The notes below the pieces were generated by a model. It was not told the origin of the DNA and made no database searches. It saw only the letters and a list, made by a program, of their open reading frames with translations. A stretch of DNA of 64,000 bases. Source: Pseudomonas sp. BBP2017. Lineage in GTDB: Bacteria; Pseudomonadota; Gammaproteobacteria; Pseudomonadales; Pseudomonadaceae. Location: the NCBI RefSeq assembly GCF_003024385.1, contig NZ_PVZN01000012.1:62001-126000 (forward strand), read 5' to 3'. This document shows, piece after piece, positions 36,732 through 45,116 of this stretch; positions within the stretch are counted from its first letter, which is position 1, and every line of letters begins with the position of its first letter. The position numbers were made by a program, and so were the translations under genes.

Positions 36732-38173
36732 TGCGTTTGTCCGAACTCAAGGATGCCGGGCGACACCCGGACCTGCCCCTGAACATCAGCCTGGCTGACG
36801 CCGCTGGCAATGCCGAGTTGCAACTGCTCAGTCTGCTGCGAGTATTGCCCGGGCGGCGCTACGTGGGCGCCGGTATCTGGCGTGGCAAGCCGGTGCTGGC
36901 AAAGTTGCTGGTAGGTGGCAGTGCTTCCCGGCATTTCCAGCGTGAACTCGAAGGTGCGCGCTTGCTGGCGGCGCAAGGTCTGACTACGCCGCTGTTGCTT
37001 GCCGACGGCTTGCGCGAAGGTGAGGGCGGCTGGTTGCTGTTCGAGTTTCTCGAAGACGCGCAGAGCCTGGCCGATGCCTGGGCAGAAGTCGAAACCTTGC
37101 CGCCGCTGGCCGATGAACAGCAGATGGTGCTCGGTGAAGCGCTGGCGACCGTCGGACAGATGCACGCCAAGGGCCTGTGGCAGGAAGACCTGCACCTGGA
37201 CAACCTGTTGCGCCATGGCGGTCAGCTGTACCTGATCGACGGTGCCGGGATCAAGGCTGAAACCCCGGGCAAGCCACTGTCTCGTGCGCAAGTGCTACAG
37301 AATCTTGGCGTTCTCTTTGCGCAACTGCCCAAGCGTCTGGAGCCGTTCCTTGAAGAGCTGCTGGTGCATTACCTACTGGCCAACACCGAACACGCCCTGC
37401 CACTGGAAGCCTTGCAGAAACAGATCGACAAGGTGCGCAACTGGCGCCTGAAGGATTACCTGGAGAAGGCCGGGCGCGAGTGCACGTTGTTCAGCGTCGA
37501 GCGCGGTCTTTCCGGCTTGCGTTCGATCCGCCGCAACGAACTGACGGCTATGCTGCCGGTGCTGGAGCAGGCCGATGCGCTGATCGACCAGGGTCACCTG
37601 TACAAGACCGGTGGTGCCGCCAGTGTCGCGCGCATTGAAGTGAACGGCCGGCCATTGGTCCTCAAGCGTTACAACATCAAGAACACGGCGCACTGGTTCA
37701 AGCGTTTCTGGCGCCCGAGCCGGGCCTGGCACTCGTGGATCGAAGGGCATCGCCTGGAGTTTCTCGGCATCGCCACGCCACGGCCGCTGGCGGTGCTGGA
37801 ACAGCGGGTCATGGGCCTGCGCAGTCGCGCCTACCTGGTGACCGAGTATGCCGACGGGCCGGACCTGATCGAATGCTTCGCGCCTTACGTCGATAGCGGC
37901 GAGGTGCCCGAGGCGCAGCTTCAGGCTTTACAGGCGCTGTTGCAGCAGCTGATCCATGAGCGCATCAGCCATGGCGACATGAAGGGCCACAACCTGTTCT
38001 GGCAGCACGGTCAGTGGTCGCTGATCGATCTGGACGCCATGTGCCAGCACGCCACCCAACTCAGCTTCACCCCGGCCTTCGCCCGTGACCGGGCGCGCTT
38101 GCTACGTAACTGGCCGAGTGGCAGCGCGTTGCACAAGCGGCTGGATGAATGCTTGCCGAAATTGACTGACTGA
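36731..38173 (+). CDS. Tandem kinase-like LPS core protein
   Basis: Protein of 480 residues, twice the size of its neighbours, with two kinase-like modules. Module 1 (about 40-240) has Lys58 in VLAKLL, Asp153 and Asn158 in QEDLHLDNLL, and Asp170 in YLIDGAG. Module 2 (about 285-475) has Lys312 in LVLKRYN, Asp416 and Asn421 in SHGDMKGHNLF, and Asp433 in SLIDLDAM. Both keep the residues needed for phosphotransfer. It sits in the place of P. aeruginosa PA5006. It is the last gene of the waa run; its stop lies 2 bases from the stop of the converging small gene. Confidence 0.85.
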   Translation: MRLSELKDAGRHPDLPLNISLADAAGNAELQLLSLLRVLPGRRYVGAGIWRGKPVLAKLLVGGSASRHFQRELEGARLLAAQGLTTPLLLADGLREGEGGWLLFEFLEDAQSLADAWAEVETLPPLADEQQMVLGEALATVGQMHAKGLWQEDLHLDNLLRHGGQLYLIDGAGIKAETPGKPLSRAQVLQNLGVLFAQLPKRLEPFLEELLVHYLLANTEHALPLEALQKQIDKVRNWRLKDYLEKAGRECTLFSVERGLSGLRSIRRNELTAMLPVLEQADALIDQGHLYKTGGAASVARIEVNGRPLVLKRYNIKNTAHWFKRFWRPSRAWHSWIEGHRLEFLGIATPRPLAVLEQRVMGLRSRAYLVTEYADGPDLIECFAPYVDSGEVPEAQLQALQALLQQLIHERISHGDMKGHNLFWQHGQWSLIDLDAMCQHATQLSFTPAFARDRARLLRNWPSGSALHKRLDECLPKLTD

Positions 38174-38175
38174 GC

Positions 38176-38358
38176 CTATCGCGGGGCTGAGCAAAAGCCC
38201 CGCAGGCTGTACCACGCTGGCAAGCCCAGCCCTGCCCAGGCCAGCGCATCCCACCCGCCATCCCCCAGCAATGCGGCAAACAGGCCCGCTGCTCCGAGCA
38301 GAGCGATCAATGCGGGCATGCCGAACACAGCCCATAGGCTCGATGTCTTGCGCTTCAT
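38176..38358 (-). CDS. Small membrane protein coupled to the PepSY protein
   Basis: Protein of 60 residues beginning MKRKTSSLWAVFGMPALIALLG, with two likely membrane helices (about 9-29 and 35-52). Its ATG overlaps the stop of the PepSY-protein gene by 4 bases, so the two are translationally coupled. Small helical proteins often accompany PepSY-type iron-reductase-like proteins near siderophore receptors, so a role in iron release or reduction is inferred. Longer in-frame starts would begin inside the PepSY coding region. Confidence 0.7.
   Translation of the reverse strand: MKRKTSSLWAVFGMPALIALLGAAGLFAALLGDGGWDALAWAGLGLPAWYSLRGFCSAPR
38181..38203. terminator. GC-rich hairpin between converging genes
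   Basis: GCGGGGCT and AGCCCCGC form a perfect 8-bp stem with a 7-base loop, 8 bases after the stop of the tandem-kinase gene and inside the last codons of the small membrane gene. There is no T tract on either side, so its strength as a terminator is uncertain. Confidence 0.4.
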
Positions 38359-39488
38359 CCTGTCACCTGCGCCCGGGCGGCCGGCACTACGGCTGTAGCC
38401 CGACGGCGCACAACCCACAGGTACACGCCACTGCCAAGGACGATAATCGTCAGAGCGTCCAGTACGGCCCAGAGGATCTGCATCGGCCGGCCACCGTAGT
38501 CACCAAAGTGCAGCGGCTGCGACAGTCCCATCGCGCCCATGTACCAGGGCCGATCACCGACAGCGGTCACTGCCAGTGTCGTCGCATCGATCAATACCGG
38601 CGTCAGCAGGTGCGCCGTCAGGTGTGTGCCGCCTTTCATGAACACCGCGTAATGATGTTCGCTGGAAAAGCGCGTACCCGGAAACGCGATAAAGTCCGGC
38701 ACCATGCCCGGCGCGGCTTCGGCTGCGATGTCCAGTACCCGGCTGACGGGTGCCAGTTGTGTCAAGGGCGGGGCGTTGCGGTAAGGCGCCACCATCGCGC
38801 TCAAACTGTCGTTGCGCCACGCCGCGATAACCAGGTCCGAAAGGGCGCTGATCACCCCGGTCACGCCAACCACCAACGCCCAGGTCAGAGTGACGATACC
38901 GATCAGGTTGTGCAGATCGAGCCAGCGCAAGCGCGGCGATTTTTCATGGCGTACCGTGGCGAACTTCAGGCGGCGCATGAACGGTGCATAGAGCACCGTA
39001 CCGGAGATGATCGCGACGACGAACAGCAAGCCCATGAACGCCAGCAGCAGCTTGCCGGGCAGGCCGGCAAACATGTCCACGTGCAGGCGCAGCATGGTCA
39101 TCATGAAACCGCCGTTGGCCGATGGCATTTCCACTGCCTCACCGGTGCGAGCATCGAGCATGAAGGTATGCGACGAGTTCGGTTCGGTGCCGGCGGTGGC
39201 AGCCATGATCGCTATTACGCCATTACTGTCGTCTTCATTCCAGCCGAAGTACTGCATGACCTCGCCCGGGCGGTGCGCCTGGGCTTTGAGTACCAGCTGT
39301 TGCAAGTCCAGTTTCGGCGTGTCTGCCGGCATCTCTCTCAACTCGGGTGCATCGCCCAGCAAGTGGTCGATCTCATGATGAAAGATCAGCGGCATGCCGG
39401 TCACTGCCAGCATCAACAGGAACAGGGTGCAGATCAGGCTGGTCCAGGTGTGGACAAAGGACCAGCGGCGAATGGTCTGGCTTTTCAT
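38355..39488 (-). CDS. PepSY-domain inner-membrane protein (PiuB/iron-regulated type)
   Basis: Inner-membrane protein of 377 residues with four likely helices (near 13-35, 145-168, 195-215 and 340-360) and large periplasmic loops of PepSY_TM type. Conserved His residues (FVHTW, HHEIDH, LRLHVD, DLHN) are placed as in proteins proposed to bind haem and reduce ferric siderophores. It follows the TonB-dependent receptor by 8 bases on the same strand, supporting a role in ferri-siderophore reduction or release in the periplasm. Confidence 0.85.
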   Translation of the reverse strand: MKSQTIRRWSFVHTWTSLICTLFLLMLAVTGMPLIFHHEIDHLLGDAPELREMPADTPKLDLQQLVLKAQAHRPGEVMQYFGWNEDDSNGVIAIMAATAGTEPNSSHTFMLDARTGEAVEMPSANGGFMMTMLRLHVDMFAGLPGKLLLAFMGLLFVVAIISGTVLYAPFMRRLKFATVRHEKSPRLRWLDLHNLIGIVTLTWALVVGVTGVISALSDLVIAAWRNDSLSAMVAPYRNAPPLTQLAPVSRVLDIAAEAAPGMVPDFIAFPGTRFSSEHHYAVFMKGGTHLTAHLLTPVLIDATTLAVTAVGDRPWYMGAMGLSQPLHFGDYGGRPMQILWAVLDALTIIVLGSGVYLWVVRRRATAVVPAARAQVTG

Positions 39489-39496
39489 GAACGCCC

Positions 39497-41920
39497 TTAG
39501 AACTTGTAATTCACGCTGGCAACCACGTTGCGCTCGTCACCGTAGTAGCACCAGTAACCGTCGCAGTTGGCCAAGTAGTCCTTGTTGAACAGGTTCTTGG
39601 CTTCGACCGCCAAGGTCATGCCTTTGAGGGTGCTGATCTTGCGGCCGAGGTCGTAATGGACCGAAGCATCGTAGACGGTGTAGGAGCCGACATGGGCCAG
39701 GTCGGTGTTGGCGGTGTTGCCGTAGTTGTCGCCGACATAGCGTACGCCACCGCCGACGCCAAAGCCGTCGAGCACACCGTTGTACCAGGTGTAGTCAGCC
39801 CACAGGGTCGCCTGGTTACGCGGGATCAGGGCCATGCGATTGCCTTGCTCGCTGGCCGCGCCCTTGAGGATTTCGGTGTCGGTATAGCTGTAGGAGCCGA
39901 TCAGTTTGAGGTTGTCAGTCACCTGGGTAGTCGCTTCCAGTTCCAGGCCGCGGACCTGAAGCTCACCAACCTGACGGGTCAGGCTGCCTTCGGCTACCTT
40001 CACATTGTCCTGACGCAGGTCGTACACCGCCGCGGTGTACAGGTTTTTGCTGCCCACCGGCTGATATTTCACGCCCACTTCATACTGACGTCCCTCGGTC
40101 GGCTTGAACGACTGAGTGGCCGCGACAGCGGCACCGGTCGTAGGTTGGAACGACTCGGTGTAGGAGATGTACGGGGTCACGCCATTGTCGAACACATAGC
40201 TCAGGCCGACGTTGCCGGTGAAGGCCTTGTCGCGCTCGGTGCTGGTAGCGTCGTTCTGGTTGTGGAAGGTGGTGCCGGTGTGCACCCAGTCTTCACGACC
40301 ACCGAGGGTCAGGCGCCAGTTGTCCAGGGCGATCTGGTCCTGGACGTAGAAGCCGGTCTGGTAGGTCTTCTGCGCATAGTCGTACATGGTGAAGTAGTCG
40401 ACGTTAGAGAAGTCCTGGCCATACGCAGGCTTGATCACGTTGCCTGGCGGCACGCTGTAGCTCAGGCCGTAGTCCCACTTGTAGTTGGTATTCGAGCGCT
40501 GGTGGTCGAGGCCGATCAGCAGGGTGTGGTTCAGGACGCCGGTCTGGAAGTCGGCCTGGAAGTTGTTATCCACGGCGAACTGGCTGATGTCTTCGTTGAC
40601 GATGCCGGTTTCCCGCGGGACCGTGCCGTCTGCTTCGACGAAGCCGTTGTTCATGGTCGCGACATTGATGCCCTGGAACGACAGATCGCTCTTGGTGTAA
40701 CGCAGATTCTGGCGGAACTGCCAGACATCGTTCAAGCGATGCTCGAAGGCGTAACCGAGCGCGTAGTAAGTGCGGTCGTAGAATTCCCAGTCGGGATCGC
40801 CGAGGTTCTTGTGGTGGGAAATATCACCGGCCGGTGAGTCGAGTTTGGTGCCTTGTATCGGCAGGAACTGCCCGGAGATCCCGGTATCGTCGCGGGTGAA
40901 CTGGGTGATGAAGGTCAGGCTGGTGTCTTCATCCATGTTCCAGGTCAGGCTGGGCGCAAGGTTGTAGCGCTTGTCCGGAACATGGTCGGTCGGTGAATCA
41001 CTGTCGCGTACCACACCGCTGACGCGGTAGAGGAGCTGGCCCTGATCATCAATTTTGCCGGTGCTGTCGAAGTTGATCTGACGGTGGTTGTTGCTGCCAA
41101 CCTGCGCTTCGACCTGGTGTGCGCTTTCGGCCTGTGGACGACGGCTGACCATGTCGAGCATGCCGCCTGGCGGAGTCTGGCCGTAGACAGATGAGGCCGG
41201 GCCACGCAGCACGGCGATGCGCTCAAGGTTCCACGGCTCGACTTTCGGGTTGGCGAATGAGCCTTTTGGCAGCGGCAGGCCATCGAGGAACTGGGTCGGG
41301 TCGAAGCCGCGGACGCGCAGCCAGTCGGAGCGGGGATCGGAGGCGTAGCCGCTGCTCTGTACGCCAGCGGTGTAGCGCAGGGCGTCGTTGAGGTTGAGAA
41401 CCTGACGATCATCCAGTTGCTCGCGGGTGATGACCGTCATCGAGCGCGGGATTTCGACGATCGGGGTGTCGGTCTTGGTACCCGCAGCGGTACGGGTAGC
41501 AGTCAAGCCCGTGGCCGGCCCCCAGGCGCTTTCAAAATCACTGGTGGCGTTGATACTGGTTTCCGGCAGCGCCATGGCCCCTGCGGGCGTCGCGATCAGG
41601 CTATAAGTGCCGGCGCTGCTTTGCTGCAGTTGCAGACCGGTGCCACGCAATGCCGCCTGCAAGGCGCCCACGCCGCTGTACTCGCCGCTGACCGGTGCCG
41701 AGGTGCGACCGCTGGCCAGGCTCGGGTCCAGGGTCAGGGCAATCCCGGCCTGGCTGGCGATCTGGTTCAGGGTGCTCGACAGCGGTGCGGCAGGCAGGTT
41801 GTAACTGCGCAGGCTGGATTGTTCGGCGGCAACCAGCGGGCTGCTCACCAGCGGGGCGGACAGGGCAATGGCGATGGCCAGCAGGCTGGGGCGCAGGAAG
41901 GTTTGAACAGCGCGGGACAT
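39497..41920 (-). CDS. TonB-dependent siderophore receptor with signalling domain
   Basis: Outer-membrane receptor of 807 residues. A signal peptide (about 1-32) is followed by an STN signalling domain (about 37-112, LSSTLNQIASQAGIAL) and a plug domain with PRSMTVITREQLDDR and LRVRGFD. A 22-strand barrel ends in the typical C-terminal Phe (NYKF). The STN domain indicates cell-surface signalling through a FecR-type anti-sigma factor. By synteny with KT2440 (PP_0350) the partners are the FecI/FecR pair at 49877-51348, here separated by a T6SS cassette. CGAGGAG precedes the ATG. The siderophore cannot be told. Confidence 0.93.
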   Translation of the reverse strand: MSRAVQTFLRPSLLAIAIALSAPLVSSPLVAAEQSSLRSYNLPAAPLSSTLNQIASQAGIALTLDPSLASGRTSAPVSGEYSGVGALQAALRGTGLQLQQSSAGTYSLIATPAGAMALPETSINATSDFESAWGPATGLTATRTAAGTKTDTPIVEIPRSMTVITREQLDDRQVLNLNDALRYTAGVQSSGYASDPRSDWLRVRGFDPTQFLDGLPLPKGSFANPKVEPWNLERIAVLRGPASSVYGQTPPGGMLDMVSRRPQAESAHQVEAQVGSNNHRQINFDSTGKIDDQGQLLYRVSGVVRDSDSPTDHVPDKRYNLAPSLTWNMDEDTSLTFITQFTRDDTGISGQFLPIQGTKLDSPAGDISHHKNLGDPDWEFYDRTYYALGYAFEHRLNDVWQFRQNLRYTKSDLSFQGINVATMNNGFVEADGTVPRETGIVNEDISQFAVDNNFQADFQTGVLNHTLLIGLDHQRSNTNYKWDYGLSYSVPPGNVIKPAYGQDFSNVDYFTMYDYAQKTYQTGFYVQDQIALDNWRLTLGGREDWVHTGTTFHNQNDATSTERDKAFTGNVGLSYVFDNGVTPYISYTESFQPTTGAAVAATQSFKPTEGRQYEVGVKYQPVGSKNLYTAAVYDLRQDNVKVAEGSLTRQVGELQVRGLELEATTQVTDNLKLIGSYSYTDTEILKGAASEQGNRMALIPRNQATLWADYTWYNGVLDGFGVGGGVRYVGDNYGNTANTDLAHVGSYTVYDASVHYDLGRKISTLKGMTLAVEAKNLFNKDYLANCDGYWCYYGDERNVVASVNYKF

Positions 41921-42232
41921 GCAGCAACTCCTCGACGAATAAGTGCTAACTAGCTTCCTTGCCGAGTGAGAGAGGAAAAGTGATAGGGCTTAGTGAAAAT
42001 AATTTAGATTTTGATTGCGACCGAGATTGCAGGCACAAACCATCGCGGGGCAAGCCCGCTTGTGTCTTGAGTGCCCTGCCGACTGAATACCATGAAATAC
42101 AAATGCATTTTAGGAAGCGTCTGACATCAATTTTTTGCCGCACTTGGTAGCTTTTCCGGGTGTCTACGCCAGCTCACGCACATTTCGTCTTGGGCTACGC
42201 GTGGTTTCCTTTCCCCGTTTAAGGACAAACGC
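41921..42232. other. Receptor-vgrG divergent gap, left edge of the T6SS cassette
   Basis: This 312-base region holds the receptor ribosome site (AGGAG), its presumed sigma-dependent promoter, an AT-rich stretch near 41990-42015, a truncated REP (42043-42061) and the vgrG ribosome site (AAGGAC just before 42233). I see no gene in it. The REP fragment marks the likely left junction of the inserted cassette. Confidence 0.6.
42043..42061. repeat. Truncated REP at the left cassette edge
   Basis: TCGCGGGGCAAGCCCGCT matches the REP family and then breaks off where CCCAC should follow. It lies between the receptor gene and vgrG. Confidence 0.65.
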
Positions 42233-44251
42233 ATGGTCGCGCCAGCCAATAGCGTGCATTTCGATTTGCTGATTCCCACAGTTCGCCATGATTTCAAGGT
42301 CCTGGCGTTTAACGGCACGGAAGCCATCAGCACCCTGTACACGATCCACATTGAACTGGTCAGCGAGTACCCCGACTTCGACCTGCAAAGCCTGCTCGGC
42401 CAACCGGCGTTTTTGCGCTTTGGCCTGAACGGTGAAGGGCTGCACGGCCGTATCGAAGACGTTAGGGTGGGGGAGTCCGGCAAGCGCCTGACCCGCTATC
42501 ACCTGACCCTGGTACCGGCCCTGTATTACTTGCAGTTCAGCCACAACCAGCGGATTTTCCAGCAACTGACGGTGCCGCAGATCATCGCCCAGGTACTCCA
42601 CGAGCATGGCATTCAGGCCGATGCCTTCACCTTCCATGTCAGCCCCAGCCTCGCGCGCGAATACTGCACGCAATACGGGGAAGATTCCCTCATTTTCATC
42701 CAGAGGCTGTGCAGTGAAGAGGGCATTGCCTGGCACCACCAGCACAGCCCGGATGGCCACCACCTGGTGTTCACCGACCATCAAACCTTTTTTCCCAAAC
42801 TGGGCGCAACCCCTTATCAGCAAGGCGCTGGGCAGGTGGCCGATCACCCGGTCGTCAGCCAGTTCTCCCAGCGTTTCAGCACCCGTACCAGCACGGTCAC
42901 CCGGCGTGACTATGACCTGAAACGGCCAAGCCGGTTGCTGGAAAGCCGCTCCACCGCCGAGTTCAAGCCGGCGCTTGAGGATTACCGCTACCCGACGCTG
43001 ATCGACACCGAAGAGCGCGGCAAGCAGTTGGCCCGCCAGGCCCTGGAACGGCACCGCTACGACTATCAGTTGGCGGAAGGCAAGAGCGATCAGCCCGGCC
43101 TGCGCAGCGGTCATTTCTTCGACCTGAGCGAACACCCGCGTAAAGCGTGCAACGACCTGTGGCTATTGCGCAGTGTGAGCCACGAAGGCAAGCAGCCGCA
43201 GGTGCTGGAGGAGTCGGCCGGCAGCGACAGCCAGCCCAAAGACGGTTTCAGCCAAGGCTACCGCAATACCTTCAGCGCCATCCCCTGGGACGTGTTTTAC
43301 CGGCCACCGCTGGTCACGCGCAATTCGGTGCTGGTCAGCCAGACCGCCCGTGTCACCGGGCCGGCGGGCGAAGAAATTTTCTGCGATGAGCATGGCCGGG
43401 TCAAAGTCGAGTTCCACTGGGACCGCGCCGAGCTCAACAGCGACAAGAGCAGCTGCTGGTTACGGGTGTCGTCCAGCTGGGCCGGAGAGGGCTTTGGTGC
43501 GGTGACCATCCCGCGCGTCGGCATGGAAGTGGTGGTGACCTTCCTGGAGGGTGATCCCGATCAGCCGTTGATTACCGGTTGCGTGCCGAACACGCGCACA
43601 CCGGTGCCCTATCCCTTGCCAGCGAACAAGACCAAGACGGTACTGCGCAGCCACAGCTCGCCGGACAGCAGTGGCTACAACGAACTGTCGATTGAGGACC
43701 GCAAAGGTCAGGAGCTGATCTACCTGCGCGCTCAACGCGACCTGGAACAAAAGATCGAGAATGACAGCCGCCTGGAAGTCGGTAACGAACGCCGGGAAAC
43801 CATCAAGGGCAACAGCATCGCGGTGCTGGAGGCTGAAGACCAGTGCACGGTGACTGCGGATCGCAAGGTCGAACTCAAGGCCAACGACTACCTGCAAGTC
43901 GCCAGCAGCAGCCATACCCGGGTCGGACAAACGCTGGCGATTGAAGCCGGCCAGCAAGTGCACCTCAAGGCCGGGGTGCAAGTGATCCTCGACGCCGGGG
44001 CCAGCATCACCTTGAAAGGTGGCGGCCAGCACATCGTTATAGGGCCCGGCGGCATTTTCAGTAGTACCGAAATACAAATCGGCGGGGCCCCGGTGGCCGG
44101 CGCTGCGTCCAAACAAGCACTGCCGACGGAACTGGCTGGGCTGCACGCGCCTGTGCTGCCCCAGACGCAGCGCATGGCCTTGCTGGCCAAAAAGCCGATC
44201 TGTGTGGTTTGCAAAGCAGCTAAAAAACAAGGGGAGCAAGCCGATGCGTGA
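42233..44251 (+). CDS. vgrG: Type VI secretion spike protein VgrG
   Basis: Spike protein of 672 residues that trimerises at the tip of the T6SS tube and carries effectors into target cells. A gp27-like base (about 8-330) contains HYLTLVPALYYLQFSHNQRIFQ-type strands and an EGIAWHHQ segment. A gp5-like OB domain contains GRVKVEFHWDR and SSSWAGEGFGAVTIPRVGMEVVVTFLEGDPDQPLITG. A DUF2345-type beta-helix follows, with repeated VELKAN, IEAGQQVHLKAG-type turns. No enzymatic domain is fused at the C terminus. No core T6SS genes are nearby, so it depends on a machine encoded elsewhere. It overlaps the adaptor gene by 8 bases. Confidence 0.93.
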   Translation: MVAPANSVHFDLLIPTVRHDFKVLAFNGTEAISTLYTIHIELVSEYPDFDLQSLLGQPAFLRFGLNGEGLHGRIEDVRVGESGKRLTRYHLTLVPALYYLQFSHNQRIFQQLTVPQIIAQVLHEHGIQADAFTFHVSPSLAREYCTQYGEDSLIFIQRLCSEEGIAWHHQHSPDGHHLVFTDHQTFFPKLGATPYQQGAGQVADHPVVSQFSQRFSTRTSTVTRRDYDLKRPSRLLESRSTAEFKPALEDYRYPTLIDTEERGKQLARQALERHRYDYQLAEGKSDQPGLRSGHFFDLSEHPRKACNDLWLLRSVSHEGKQPQVLEESAGSDSQPKDGFSQGYRNTFSAIPWDVFYRPPLVTRNSVLVSQTARVTGPAGEEIFCDEHGRVKVEFHWDRAELNSDKSSCWLRVSSSWAGEGFGAVTIPRVGMEVVVTFLEGDPDQPLITGCVPNTRTPVPYPLPANKTKTVLRSHSSPDSSGYNELSIEDRKGQELIYLRAQRDLEQKIENDSRLEVGNERRETIKGNSIAVLEAEDQCTVTADRKVELKANDYLQVASSSHTRVGQTLAIEAGQQVHLKAGVQVILDAGASITLKGGGQHIVIGPGGIFSSTEIQIGGAPVAGAASKQALPTELAGLHAPVLPQTQRMALLAKKPICVVCKAAKKQGEQADA

Positions 44252-45116
44252 GCTACCGCCACTGCCGGATGATTTGCCCTGGATGACGCCTGCTTACTTG
44301 CTACTGGACGGTGTCAGCGTGCCGAATCTGGTGCAGCGCCTGCACTGCTGGGGCAATCCAACCTACTGCCTGTACCTGAATACGCGCTGGCATGAGCTAT
44401 CAGACATTTCACCTTGTTTGCTCGTACTCAGCGGCCGCGATGATCCGCTTCTGGCGTATTTTCAGGAACACGCCGCCCTCGAATGGGGCTATCTGCTGTT
44501 TAGCGATGACGATGTTCACGCGCTACTGAGCCATTGGCGCCACTTGCTCAGTGTGGAGCAGGCAGATGGCGTGGAGGTGATGCCGCGCATTGCCGATCCA
44601 GCGGTCATGCATCAGCTGTTCAGCGTTGCGGTGCAAGACCGCAGCGCCCGCTGGTTCGGGCCTGTCACGCACGTTTGCTTGCCGGACGGCGTGGAAGGTT
44701 CCTGGCGGCAACACGCGCGAACACTTCAGGCCTGCGCTGAGCCCAAGACCTATCGATTGAGCGACCAGGAACTCACGGCATTGGGCGACGTCGAGTTTCG
44801 CAATGCCGTCTCCGGCTTATGCGAACACTTACACCGGTACTTCCCGGATTTCATGGCGACGTTTGCACCGTCTGCACGGCGTCAGTATGTGCAAGAAATG
44901 ACGGAGCAGGCCTATCAACAAGGCTTCTGCTCAGATCAGGAACTTGCCCTCTACGCGAATGTTTTCGGCTATCTGACCAGACAGCCGCTGACTGACCACC
45001 CAGACATCGCTGCGTTGCTGGCGAAATCGACACCGGATGCCCCTTTGAGCCGTGTAAAGCGTGCCGCCGAGCTGGCCGAACGCCGGGCCATTGACCGAAA
45101 AGGAAGCCTGCTGTGA
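44244..45116 (+). CDS. DUF4123 effector adaptor (Tap/TEC type)
   Basis: Chaperone-like adaptor of 290 residues that loads a cognate effector onto VgrG. The DUF4123 domain covers about 14-140 (AYLLLDGVSVPNL, followed by SPCLLVLS and the ALSHWRHLLSV segment). A C-terminal helical extension carries effector contacts in characterised adaptors. The ATG at 44244 follows GGGGAG; an upstream in-frame ATG lies within vgrG. Its TGA overlaps the effector start codon (GTGA). Confidence 0.85.
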   Translation: MRELPPLPDDLPWMTPAYLLLDGVSVPNLVQRLHCWGNPTYCLYLNTRWHELSDISPCLLVLSGRDDPLLAYFQEHAALEWGYLLFSDDDVHALLSHWRHLLSVEQADGVEVMPRIADPAVMHQLFSVAVQDRSARWFGPVTHVCLPDGVEGSWRQHARTLQACAEPKTYRLSDQELTALGDVEFRNAVSGLCEHLHRYFPDFMATFAPSARRQYVQEMTEQAYQQGFCSDQELALYANVFGYLTRQPLTDHPDIAALLAKSTPDAPLSRVKRAAELAERRAIDRKGSLL

